The position numbers and the translations under genes were made by a program. The notes beneath the pieces are model-generated. The model searched no databases. It saw only the letters and a list, made by a program, of their open reading frames with translations, and had not been told where the DNA came from. From positions 1 to 12,558 of the forward strand of contig JAAZDZ010000499.1 in the NCBI GenBank assembly GCA_012512545.1: a DNA stretch of 12,558 nucleotides, given 5' to 3'. This document shows, in pieces, positions 1 through 7,152 of this stretch (positions are counted from its first letter, which is position 1; the number at the start of each line of letters is the position of its first letter). This stretch comes from Alcaligenaceae bacterium. GTDB taxonomy: Bacteria > Pseudomonadota > Gammaproteobacteria > Burkholderiales > Burkholderiaceae_B.

Positions 1-120
1 CGCTTTGGGGTTTCTGAAGGCATGGTGCTGGCCGCCAGCCATGCCGACGAAAAAGTCCACCCCGGCATTTATGTACTGCACCCCTGGCCGGGCGCCCAGC
101 CGGGCATGCGCATCAGTTAA
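1..120 (+). CDS. metG: methionyl-tRNA synthetase, C-terminal end (partial)
   Basis: An open frame runs from the first base to a TAA at 118-120 and gives 39 residues. It reads [13 protein letters not shown] near the start and ends [10 protein letters not shown]. This matches the extreme C-terminus of the long form of methionine-tRNA ligase. There the C-terminal tRNA-binding (EMAP/Trbp111-like) OB-fold closes with a 'G(M/V)SEGM..AA' strand followed by a 'GA.PG..(V/I)' tail, as in E. coli MetG. The enzyme charges tRNA-Met with methionine in the cytoplasm, and this C-terminal module helps dimerisation and tRNA binding. Only the tail is in the window, so the catalytic domain and KMSKS motif cannot be checked. 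The CDF gene begins 10 bases after the stop with no visible terminator, so the two may be co-transcribed. Confidence 0.85.
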   Translation, partial: RFGVSEGMVLAASHADEKVHPGIYVLHPWPGAQPGMRIS

Positions 121-130
121 GCCTGCCGAC

Positions 131-1063
131 ATGCCAAAATCACAAGATTCGCTGCCGCTGCAAAGCGACCAGGGGCCTGGCGCCAGTGAGCGGCAGGCGG
201 CCGCCTTGCGCAGCACCCTGGTCAGCGTAGTCGTCAACAGCCTGTTGTCCATCGGCCAGTTCTTCATCGGCATCCTGGCTAATTCCGCCGCCCTGGTGGC
301 GGATGCCATTCATTCGTTGTCGGATCTGCTGTCGGATTTCATCGTCCTGGTGGCAAACAAGCACAGCGCCAAAGCGCCTGATGCCCAGCACCCTTACGGG
401 CATCACCGCTTTGAAACGGCTGCCTCGCTGGCGATTGGCGTGCTGCTTATCGTTGTGGGGCTGAGCATGTTGTGGTCGGGCTACCCCAAGCTCACCGCGC
501 CCGAAGCGCTGCCGCCCGTACACAAAGTGGCACTGGTAGCCGCCCTCTTTACCCTGCTGGCCAAGGAATTGCTGTTCCGCTATCTGCTGCGCGTAGGGGA
601 ACGCGTGCGCTCCACCATGCTGATTGCCAATGCCTGGCATGCCCGTTCAGATGCAGCTTCCTCGCTGATGGTGGCCATCGGCATTGGTGCCAGCCTGGCC
701 GGTTTCCCCCTGGCTGACCCGCTGGCGGCGCTGATTGTCGGCCTGATGATCACCCGCATGGGCTGGAAATTCTTCATCGAAGCTTTCAACGATCTCATGG
801 ACAGCAGTGTCGATGCCGAGACCGAAACGCGCATACGCGCCCTGTTGCTGGACACGCCCGGCGTGCTGGGTATACATGGCCTGAAAACGCGCAAAATGGG
901 AGACATGATCTGGGTAGAGGTCGATCTTGAAATGGATGGCAGCCTGACCATCCGCGCAGGCCACGAGATTGCTGCCGAAGCCCGGCGCAGGGTCATGCTG
1001 CAGGAAGCCGTGCTGGATGTCATGACCCACTTCGACCCGATTTCCGTGAGCCCTGAGGCGTAA
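131..1063 (+). CDS. cation diffusion facilitator (CDF) family divalent metal efflux transporter
   Basis: This 310-residue inner-membrane protein belongs to the CDF family, which exports Zn2+, Fe2+ or Mn2+ in exchange for protons. Six membrane segments are visible at about residues 28-48, 52-76, 98-116, 129-150, 164-190 and 192-210. A cytoplasmic domain of about 85 residues follows. The transport-site ligands fit the HxxxD pattern in TM2 (H61, D65, in DAIHSLSD) and in TM5 (H170, D174, in WHARSD). The HPYGHHRFET stretch after TM2 is a CDF hallmark. Zinc-type CDFs usually have HxxxD in both helices, so Zn2+ is the likeliest cargo, but the metal is an inference. The ATG at 131 was chosen because it starts just after the metG stop and gives a normal length. 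The frame stays open further upstream, but only inside metG. There is no strong ribosome binding site. The 3' end overlaps the convergent AraC gene by 44 bases. Confidence 0.88.
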   Translation: MPKSQDSLPLQSDQGPGASERQAAALRSTLVSVVVNSLLSIGQFFIGILANSAALVADAIHSLSDLLSDFIVLVANKHSAKAPDAQHPYGHHRFETAASLAIGVLLIVVGLSMLWSGYPKLTAPEALPPVHKVALVAALFTLLAKELLFRYLLRVGERVRSTMLIANAWHARSDAASSLMVAIGIGASLAGFPLADPLAALIVGLMITRMGWKFFIEAFNDLMDSSVDAETETRIRALLLDTPGVLGIHGLKTRKMGDMIWVEVDLEMDGSLTIRAGHEIAAEARRRVMLQEAVLDVMTHFDPISVSPEA

Positions 1064-1850
1064 ACCGGCCCGGCGTGACGCCAAAGAACTGGCGAAATGC
1101 AGCGATGAAAGACGATGTGGATTCATAGCCGCAACCCAGCGCCACATCCGTCACGCTGTCGCCGCGTTCCAGCAGCGGGAGGGCCCGCAACAGCCGGGCT
1201 CGCAAGCGCCAGCGCCGCATGTTCAAACCCGTCTGTTGCAGAAACTGCCGCTCCAGCGTGCGCACCGATACCTTTGATTGAGCGCTCCATTCATCCATGC
1301 GCAGGGGCTGCTGCGGGGCGGCAAGAATGACACTGCAGATATCGCGCAAACCGGGCTCTGCAGGCCAGGGCAGTGAAAACGCCTCGCGAGGCGCCTCGCA
1401 GACCAGATCCAGCATGACATCCACCAACCGGCCCTGCGCGCCTTCTTCATCATATTCGGCAGGCAGTCGTGAAAAGTGCCGGATCATCTCGCGCAGCAGG
1501 CCCGACACAGCCAGCACCTGACAGTTGTCGCCTGCTGCGGGCATGGCGTCCGTTGCGATATACAGGCTGCGCATTTCCGTGCCAGGAGAATTGAAGACCG
1601 CGTGCTCGACGCTGGGCGGCACAAGAATGGCCCATTGCGGCGGCGCCAGAAACCAGCCTTCGGCGGTACGAATCTGCAGCACGCCCCGGCTGGCATACGA
1701 CAGCTGTATCCAGGGGTGGCTGTGAGGCTGTGTCGCCTTGGGCTGCGCGATGTCCTCCACGCGGGCATACACCGGCCTGGGCAAATCGTGCAGCGTCGGC
1801 ACACTCCGATAACGAAGGGGGTGCGGGCTTGTCGTTTCAGCGATATTCAT
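1020..1850 (-). CDS. AraC family transcriptional regulator with N-terminal cupin domain (NimR-like)
   Basis: This is a 276-residue one-component regulator. Residues about 38-95 form a cupin effector domain with the QPHSHPWIQLSYASRG and PPSVEHAV motifs. Residues about 170-265 form the paired helix-turn-helix DNA-binding domain. The second helix-turn-helix carries the AraC signature (SVTDVALGCGYESTSSFI, then FRQFFGVTPGRF). The architecture and opening motifs resemble E. coli NimR (YeaM), which controls a divergently placed transporter gene. Here too the gene is divergent from a transporter (SBF-like), with 73 bases between the starts, so it probably controls that operon and perhaps itself. The effector is unknown. 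The start is the ATG at 1850, with only a weak ribosome binding site. The last 44 bases overlap the convergent CDF gene, and they encode a Ser/Arg/Gly-rich tail beyond the DNA-binding domain. Confidence 0.88.
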   Translation of the reverse strand: MNIAETTSPHPLRYRSVPTLHDLPRPVYARVEDIAQPKATQPHSHPWIQLSYASRGVLQIRTAEGWFLAPPQWAILVPPSVEHAVFNSPGTEMRSLYIATDAMPAAGDNCQVLAVSGLLREMIRHFSRLPAEYDEEGAQGRLVDVMLDLVCEAPREAFSLPWPAEPGLRDICSVILAAPQQPLRMDEWSAQSKVSVRTLERQFLQQTGLNMRRWRLRARLLRALPLLERGDSVTDVALGCGYESTSSFIAAFRQFFGVTPGRFTPQGSRKSGRSGS

Positions 1851-1863
1851 ATGCGCTATATCG
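1841..1863. promoter_or_regulatory. imperfect inverted repeat over the AraC start codon, possible regulator site
   Basis: CGATAT (1841-1846) and ATATCG (1858-1863) form 6-base inverted arms separated by 11 bases, with CATATG in the centre. The repeat covers the AraC start codon and lies in the 73-base divergent region shared with the SBF-like gene. It could be an autoregulatory site, but AraC proteins usually bind direct repeats and the arms are short and AT-rich. No convincing -35/-10 pair was found in this gap. Confidence 0.25.
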
Positions 1864-1923
1864 TTAGCACGTAAAACTTCAGCATACTAAAGTGTACGCT
1901 TCTCCATCCAGCCAGGTTTCACC

Positions 1924-2931
1924 ATGCGGCGCCCCCGTTTCATACCCGACAACTTCACACTCATCCTGATTGGCCTGGTCGTGCTGGCCAGCGTGCTGCC
2001 CGTGCGGGGCGCCGCCGTACCGGTGGGCGACCTGCTCACCAATCTGGCTATCGGGCTGCTGTTCTTTCTGCATGGCGCCAAGCTGTCCACCCAGGCTGTG
2101 ATTGGCGGCCTGTCGCACTGGCGCCTGCACGGGCTGGTATTCGCCTGCACGTTTCTGCTGTTTCCTGCTCTGGGACTGGCACTCAGGCCAATGCTGGAAC
2201 CCATGATCGGCACGGATCTCTACATTGGCATGCTGTTTCTCTGCGCCCTGCCCGCCACCGTGCAATCCGCCATCGCCTTCACTTCGATCGCGCGCGGCAA
2301 TGTGGCCGCCGCCATCTGCTCAGCGGCCACTTCCAGCCTGCTCGGCATTTTCATCACTCCCGTTCTGGTGCTGTTCATGCTGGGCACAGCGGTGCAGAGC
2401 ATGCCTGTGGGCGAGGCCATCGGCAATATCACCCTGCAATTGCTGGTGCCCTTTGTGGCCGGTCAGATCTCCCGCCCCTGGATAGGCAACTGGGTGAACC
2501 GCAACAAAGCATGGCTGAAATTCGTTGATCAGGGCTCCATCTACCTGGTGATCTACACGGCCTTCAGCCGCGCCGTTGTTGAAGGTATCTGGAACCAGTT
2601 GCCGCTGTGGCAACTGATCACCCTGACTCTGGCCTGCTGCCTGTTGCTGGCCCTGGTGCTGTTCCTCGTGCACCTGCTGGCAAAAAAGCTGGGGTTCAGC
2701 ATTGAGGACCGCATTACGATATTGTTCGCAGGTTCCAAAAAAAGCCTGGCTACGGGCGTGCCCATGGCCCAGGTGATTTTCAGCGGCGCCTCCATGGGCA
2801 CCCTGCTGCTGCCCCTGATGATCTTCCACCAGATACAGCTCATGGTCTGCGCCGTACTCGCCAAGCGTTACGGACAGCGCCCCATTTTTGAACCGGAAGG
2901 AAATCATGACTCATTTCACTACCCGACCTGA
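1924..2931 (+). CDS. bile acid:sodium symporter-like (SBF-like, PF13593 type) transporter
   Basis: This 335-residue, very hydrophobic inner-membrane protein has about ten membrane segments, in the usual size range for YfeH/SLC10A7-type SBF-like transporters. Typical motifs are IGLLFFLHGAKLS near residues 42-54, the TFLLFPALG segment, and a crossover-type stretch 'ALPATVQSAIAFTSIARGNV' followed by AAICSAATSS. The AGSKKSLATGVPMAQVIF motif lies near the end. Members import organic anions, probably with sodium, but the substrate of this branch is mostly unknown. The start at 1924 has a short AGG eight bases upstream. It is the first gene of an operon with the GGT-like and VOC genes. Its last 26 bases overlap the GGT-like start, which suggests translational coupling and a shared role. 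The divergent AraC gene is the likely regulator. Confidence 0.85.
   Translation: MRRPRFIPDNFTLILIGLVVLASVLPVRGAAVPVGDLLTNLAIGLLFFLHGAKLSTQAVIGGLSHWRLHGLVFACTFLLFPALGLALRPMLEPMIGTDLYIGMLFLCALPATVQSAIAFTSIARGNVAAAICSAATSSLLGIFITPVLVLFMLGTAVQSMPVGEAIGNITLQLLVPFVAGQISRPWIGNWVNRNKAWLKFVDQGSIYLVIYTAFSRAVVEGIWNQLPLWQLITLTLACCLLLALVLFLVHLLAKKLGFSIEDRITILFAGSKKSLATGVPMAQVIFSGASMGTLLLPLMIFHQIQLMVCAVLAKRYGQRPIFEPEGNHDSFHYPT
2899..2903 (+). promoter_or_regulatory. ribosome binding site deciding the GGT-like start
   Basis: GGAAGGAAATC lies directly before the ATG at 2906, with its purine core at 2895-2903. A TTG at 2888 lies further upstream in the same frame but has no such site and would add six unusual residues. 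The ATG at 2906 is therefore taken as the start. The site sits inside the 3' end of the SBF-like gene. Confidence 0.6.
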
Positions 2932-4744
2932 AATCACTGGTACGTTTGGCGTCGCGGCTTCGACGCACTGGCTGGCATCGCAGACCGCCATGAGCGTTCT
3001 GGAGCGCGGCGGCAACGCCTTTGATGCCGCCACCGCAGCAGGCTTTGTTCTGCAAGTGGTTGAACCCCACCTGAACGGCGCCGGTGGCGAAGTGCCTATT
3101 CTGCTCTGGAGCGAAAAGGATAAAAAGGTCCGCGCCATCTCTGGCCAGGGCCCTGCACCGGCAGAGGCTTCGGCTGCCGCCTTCCGTCGCCTGGGTCTGG
3201 AGCAAGTGCCTGGAATTGGTCTGCTGCCCGCCACCGTACCGGGTGCCTTCGGCGGCTGGCTCACCATGCTGCGCGACTACGGCACCTGGCCGCTGGCCGA
3301 TGTCCTGGCGCCCGCCATCGAGTATGCCCGCAACGGTTTTCCACTGATCGCGCGCGGCGTCCAAGCCATTTACGCGGTGCAGGATCTATTCCGCGAACAC
3401 TGGCACAGCTCGGCTGACATCTGGCTGCCGGACGGCAAAGTCCCCCGCCCCGGCGCCCTGTTCCGCCTGCCTGGCCTGGCCAACACCTATGAGCGCGTGC
3501 TGCGCACCGCGCAGGCCGAAGGCGGCAGCCGTACCGAAGTGATTGATGCTGCCCTGCGCTGCTGGTATCAAGGGTTTGTGGCAAAGGAAATCGACACCTA
3601 TTACCGCAATGAAAAAATCCGTGACAGCAGCGGCGAATCGCATAGCGGGCTGCTGCGCTACGAAGACATGGCAGGCTGGAGCGCAGGTGTCGAAGATGCC
3701 CTGACCCTCGACTATGGCCGCTACACCGTCGCCAAATGTGGCTTCTGGAGCCAGGGGCCGGTCTTGCTGCAACAACTGGGCATGTTGCGCCATGCCGATC
3801 TTGAAAACCATGCGCCGCATACCGCAGGCTTTGTCCACCGCATTACCGAAGCCGCCAAGCTGGCCATGGCCGACCGCCTGGCCTGGTACGGCGATGCGCC
3901 CGATGCCCACCGCCAGGCGCAGGCCGCACTGCTGAGCGACGACTACCTGCGCACGCGCTGGAATCTCGCAAGCGCCTCCGCTTCAGCCGCCCTGCTGCCG
4001 GGCAGCCCTCTGGGCCTGAACCCGCGCCTGCCGGATCTTCAGGTTTCCGAACGCACGCTGCGCACCGCCGACACGCGCTTCGGCATCGGCGAACCCACTT
4101 TCGCATCGCTGCCCCCCGTCCAGGAGAGGGCCGAGAAAGAGATCTTTGTGGGCGACACCTGCCATATCGACGTCATTGACCGCGACGGCAACATGGTTTC
4201 CGCCACGCCATCAGGCGGCTGGCTGTCCTCCAGCCCCGCCATTCCGGCCCTGGGCTTTGCCGTCAGTACCCGACTGCAAATGACCTGGCTGGATGAAGGA
4301 TTGCCCAATACGGTCACCCCGAAAGTGCGCCCCTGCACCACCTTGTCGCCTTCGCTGGCCCTGCGCGATGGCGAACCCTACATGGTGTTCGGAACGCCCG
4401 GCGGCGACCAGCAGGACCAATGGTCGCTTGCCTTCTTCCTGCGCCACATTGTGCATGGCATGAATCTCCAGGAAGCCATTGACGCCCCCGCCTGGCATGT
4501 GGATCATTTCCCCGCTTCGTTCTGGCCACGCAAGACGACACTGAACCGTATCTCCCTGGAATCGCGCTTTCCGCAGGAAACCATTGAAGCCTTGCGGGCA
4601 GCGGGCCACGAAGTCAAGGTTGGCGACCCCTGGTCGGAAAGCCGCATGGCCGCGTGCAGCCGCGAACGCGATCCGGAAGGCCGTATGATTCTCAAAGCGG
4701 GCGCCAACCCCCGCGGCATGCAGGGCTACGCAGTCGGCCGCTGA
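2906..4744 (+). CDS. gamma-glutamyltransferase-fold Ntn-hydrolase with atypical substrate pocket
   Basis: This 612-residue proenzyme belongs to the GGT family. These proteins self-cleave before a threonine that becomes the N-terminal nucleophile. The large-subunit motif ERGGNAFDAATAAGF (residues about 34-47) is clear. The predicted cleavage is before T418 in GDTCHIDVIDRDGN, giving subunits of about 417 and 195 residues, as in the family. The oxyanion glycines are G499-G500 in GTPGGD. By hand alignment to E. coli GGT, the glutamyl-binding residues are replaced. The R114 motif (FREMAP) becomes ISGQGPAP. N411 becomes G438. D433 becomes W461. The lid loop after it is shorter by about 12 residues. 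No signal peptide is visible, so it is probably cytoplasmic, unlike periplasmic GGT. It may be an amidohydrolase or acylase, in the way that HpxW (oxamate amidohydrolase) is a GGT relative. Its context with an importer and a VOC enzyme suggests catabolism of an imported amide. Confidence 0.85.
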   Translation: MTHFTTRPEITGTFGVAASTHWLASQTAMSVLERGGNAFDAATAAGFVLQVVEPHLNGAGGEVPILLWSEKDKKVRAISGQGPAPAEASAAAFRRLGLEQVPGIGLLPATVPGAFGGWLTMLRDYGTWPLADVLAPAIEYARNGFPLIARGVQAIYAVQDLFREHWHSSADIWLPDGKVPRPGALFRLPGLANTYERVLRTAQAEGGSRTEVIDAALRCWYQGFVAKEIDTYYRNEKIRDSSGESHSGLLRYEDMAGWSAGVEDALTLDYGRYTVAKCGFWSQGPVLLQQLGMLRHADLENHAPHTAGFVHRITEAAKLAMADRLAWYGDAPDAHRQAQAALLSDDYLRTRWNLASASASAALLPGSPLGLNPRLPDLQVSERTLRTADTRFGIGEPTFASLPPVQERAEKEIFVGDTCHIDVIDRDGNMVSATPSGGWLSSSPAIPALGFAVSTRLQMTWLDEGLPNTVTPKVRPCTTLSPSLALRDGEPYMVFGTPGGDQQDQWSLAFFLRHIVHGMNLQEAIDAPAWHVDHFPASFWPRKTTLNRISLESRFPQETIEALRAAGHEVKVGDPWSESRMAACSRERDPEGRMILKAGANPRGMQGYAVGR

Positions 4745-4777
4745 TACGACATCCTCTCAACGACAGGAACCTTCACC

Positions 4778-5203
4778 ATGAGTCTTGCTCCTTTCCATCT
4801 GGCCATTCCCGTTCACGATCTGCCGGCTGCGCGCCGCTTCTACGGCGAAGTTTTCGGCCTGGCCGAAGGCCGCTCCTCTGAACAATGGGTGGATTTCGAC
4901 TTCTACGGCCACCAGCTGGTTATTCACGAACACCCGAAAATGCCCTACCAGGACCAGGCCGGCACCAATGCAGTGGACGGCCACGATGTGCCTGTGCCGC
5001 ACTTTGGCATTGTGCTGGGCTGGGACGAATGGGAAGCGCTGGCCGCGCGCCTGAAATCCTTCGGCACCCAGTTTGTCATCGAACCCTATGTACGGTTCAA
5101 GGGCCAGGTTGGCGAACAGGCCACCATGTTCCTGCTCGACCCCTGCGGCAACGCCCTGGAATTCAAGGCATTCAAGGATATGGGGCAGTTGTTCGCGAAG
5201 TGA
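4778..5203 (+). CDS. VOC superfamily metalloenzyme (glyoxalase/dioxygenase-like)
   Basis: This 141-residue protein has the vicinal oxygen chelate fold of two beta-alpha-beta-beta-beta repeats. The first repeat opens [20 protein letters not shown] and the second opens around [14 protein letters not shown]. It closes with the usual [16 protein letters not shown] strand. Likely metal ligands by position are H7, H75 and E128, the His/His/Glu pattern of metal-using VOC enzymes such as extradiol dioxygenases and some glyoxalases. The ATG at 4778 follows an AGGAA ribosome binding site (CGACAGGAACCTTCACC). It lies 33 bases after the GGT-like stop and is the last gene of the SBF-GGT-VOC operon. It may act on the product of the GGT-like hydrolase. 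Whether the reaction is isomerisation, ring or C-C cleavage, or epimerisation cannot be told from the sequence. Confidence 0.8.
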   Translation: MSLAPFHLAIPVHDLPAARRFYGEVFGLAEGRSSEQWVDFDFYGHQLVIHEHPKMPYQDQAGTNAVDGHDVPVPHFGIVLGWDEWEALAARLKSFGTQFVIEPYVRFKGQVGEQATMFLLDPCGNALEFKAFKDMGQLFAK

Positions 5204-5229
5204 ACGCAACGCGCCTGCATGGGCCCTGC

Positions 5230-6963
5230 TCACCCGCCCCGGTTGGCGTAGGCGGTTTCTTCGTCAGGTTCATCTGACAGGGCGCGTGCCATGGAGTCAT
5301 TCAGGTAGCCGCTCAAAGCCGACAGGGATTCCGGCGTCCAGCCCTGGGGCGCCGTCACCTCCACCCATGCAGGCACATAATGCCCCGGGGCGTAGACATG
5401 GCCATAGCCCATCGGCGTGGTTCCCGCCAGCATCATGTCCAGCGCCAGTTGCAGCATCGTGACAATGGGGTACCAGCGCAGTTCCGGCGACACATCCGGG
5501 GCGCGCTGCCCCACCATCCATGCTGGCGGGCGATAAAAACCGCGCGGATCGAAAAACGTGACGGGGTCGCTGGCATATTGCAGATACGCCACCCGTATCG
5601 GCCCCCAGGGGGTGTCATCGCGCACAGTGGCGCCGTCCTGATTCATGAAGCGGATCAAGGTTCCATCGTGGAATTCCGGCAGCCAGGCAGGGCTGTCCTC
5701 ATTGCGATCGGCGGTGATCGAACGCCACAATATGTTCTGAAAGGTAGGCCCACTCCATAAGGCGCCGTCTATCGGGTCGGAAATCATCTCGAACAGCTGG
5801 GTAGAACGTTCAGAGTTGTAAGCCCCCAGGCTCAGACCATGCAGGTAAAGGCGCGGCCGCTCATCTTTGGGCATGCGCGTCCAGTATTCATAGATTTCCA
5901 CGAACAAGGCGCGTGCAACATCCACGCCGTATTCCGGCTCCACTGCCAGGGACAAAGGGCTGGAAAGATAGGAATACTGCACCGCCACGCTGGCCACATC
6001 GCCATCATGCAGGTATTCCAGCGTATCCATGGCGGCGGGGTCGATCCAGCCCGTGCCGGTGGGCGTGATCACGACCAGCACCGATCGCTCGAAGGCATCC
6101 ATCCGTATCAGTTCGGCCAGTGCCAGCCGGGCCCGCTGCCGAGGGCTTTCAGCGGCTCGCAGCCCTGCGTAGACCCGGACGGGTTCCCGCGCCGGGCGTC
6201 CGGTAAAGGCGGTAATGTCGTCAGCCGAAGGCCCTGATGCAATGAATTCGCGCCCGGCGCGCCCCAGCTCGCTCCATTTCATCAGCGACGCCTCGCTGCC
6301 GCTGCGATAAGGCGACTCCGGCCGGGGCTGGCTGGGTTCAATCAGCGCATCGTGCTGCCGATAGGACGAATCCATCATCAACAGCAGCCCTCTGAAGAAG
6401 ACGCCGCTGGCCAGCGACCAGAACAGAAAGGCCGCCACCGCCAGACCCAGCACATTGGCAAGGCGGCGCGGCACATAGCGATGCGAGCGCCTTGAAACGG
6501 CATCCGCAACCCGTCCGAACAACCGCGCCAGCCATAACAGCACGACAAAGGTCGCTACCGCAATCACACAGACTTTCAGGGGGTGAGCGCTGTCCACCGG
6601 CTCCATTGCCATGAGAACGCGTATGGAATTCTGCCAATCCGCGGCCCGCCACAAAAACAGGCCCGCCACCACCATGCAGGAGCCGAATACCGCCATGTTG
6701 ACACTGCGCCGCATATGCGCGCCTGGCTCTGGAAGCTCCATATACGCCCATAGCCAGCGCCATAACACGCCCAGCCCATAGCCTGTGGCAAAACTGATGC
6801 CTGCCAGCAGACCTTGCAGCACATAGGTGCGGGGAATCAGGGTGGGGGTGAGGGACGCTGCGAAAAACAGTGTGCCAAGCAGCAGGCCGACACCTGAGAG
6901 AGCGCCTGCAAACCGGACCACTACCGCCTGCACCCAGACCACGCTGAACAGAACGTCAGACAC
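5230..6963 (-). CDS. membrane-anchored alpha/beta-hydrolase (Abhydrolase_9 type)
   Basis: This protein of about 577 residues has an N-terminal membrane part with roughly five hydrophobic segments between residues 8 and 195, matching the Abhydrolase_9_N domain (PF15420). A catalytic-type domain follows from about residue 240 (PF10081). The nucleophile elbow is HGLSLGAY, a GxSxG with serine at about 378. The PTGTGWIDP motif and the QYASDPVTFFDPRG segment (acid candidate D466) are characteristic. The histidines in GYGHVYAPGH (about 522 and 528) are candidates for the triad. Substrates of this family are not established; a lipid or cell-envelope role is often supposed. A GTG start at 6963 is preferred over the TTG at 6969, because a GGGGGG tract lies 8 bases before the GTG but only 2 before the TTG. 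It ends 26 bases from the convergent VOC gene and is divergent from a secreted hydrolase. Confidence 0.8.
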   Translation of the reverse strand: MSDVLFSVVWVQAVVVRFAGALSGVGLLLGTLFFAASLTPTLIPRTYVLQGLLAGISFATGYGLGVLWRWLWAYMELPEPGAHMRRSVNMAVFGSCMVVAGLFLWRAADWQNSIRVLMAMEPVDSAHPLKVCVIAVATFVVLLWLARLFGRVADAVSRRSHRYVPRRLANVLGLAVAAFLFWSLASGVFFRGLLLMMDSSYRQHDALIEPSQPRPESPYRSGSEASLMKWSELGRAGREFIASGPSADDITAFTGRPAREPVRVYAGLRAAESPRQRARLALAELIRMDAFERSVLVVITPTGTGWIDPAAMDTLEYLHDGDVASVAVQYSYLSSPLSLAVEPEYGVDVARALFVEIYEYWTRMPKDERPRLYLHGLSLGAYNSERSTQLFEMISDPIDGALWSGPTFQNILWRSITADRNEDSPAWLPEFHDGTLIRFMNQDGATVRDDTPWGPIRVAYLQYASDPVTFFDPRGFYRPPAWMVGQRAPDVSPELRWYPIVTMLQLALDMMLAGTTPMGYGHVYAPGHYVPAWVEVTAPQGWTPESLSALSGYLNDSMARALSDEPDEETAYANRGG

Positions 6964-7068
6964 GGGCAAAGCCCCCCGTTGTCCGGCTTGAAACTGGGAT
7001 GGAAGGGTCTGGCAGCCCCCTGCTTCCCTCTGGCTCTCTCATACTCTTTCTGGCTTGTATCATTACTG

Positions 7069-7097
7069 AATTCAGGATATTGGCCGTGTATGGTCAA
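7069..7097 (-). promoter_or_regulatory. candidate sigma-70 promoter for the Abhydrolase_9 gene
   Basis: On the minus strand TTGACC (7092-7097) matches five of six consensus -35 bases. After 17 bases comes TGAATT (7069-7074), which matches four of six -10 bases. It sits in the 189-base gap between the two divergent hydrolase genes, roughly 100 bases before the GTG start. The -10 overlaps a perfect 10-base palindrome, CTGAATTCAG (7066-7075). Confidence 0.3.
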
Positions 7098-7104
7098 TAC
7101 CGCA

Positions 7105-7119
7105 GGACACATTATGTCC
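7105..7119. repeat. short inverted repeat upstream of the exported hydrolase gene
   Basis: GGACA (7105-7109) and TGTCC (7115-7119) are perfect 5-base arms with a 5-base spacer. The repeat ends 33 bases before the ATG at 7153. It could be an operator in the divergent promoter region, but arms this short can arise by chance. Confidence 0.25.
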
Positions 7120-7152
7120 CATCCTTTCTTCTGTTTGTAGCCTGAAGCTCAT

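Noticed and set aside
140..640. Minus-strand open frame of 166 residues opposite the CDF gene
   Set aside because: It is a low-complexity Gln/Gly/Arg-rich complement of membrane-helix codons. The CDF frame has conserved metal ligands.
2320..2907. Minus-strand open frame of 195 residues over the SBF-like gene
   Set aside because: It has the same Gln/His-rich shadow composition opposite a membrane protein, with no domain recognised.
2906..4744. Naming the GGT-like gene ggt or hpxW
   Set aside because: The glutamyl-binding residues are missing, so ggt would mislead. There is no purine-catabolism neighbour to support hpxW.
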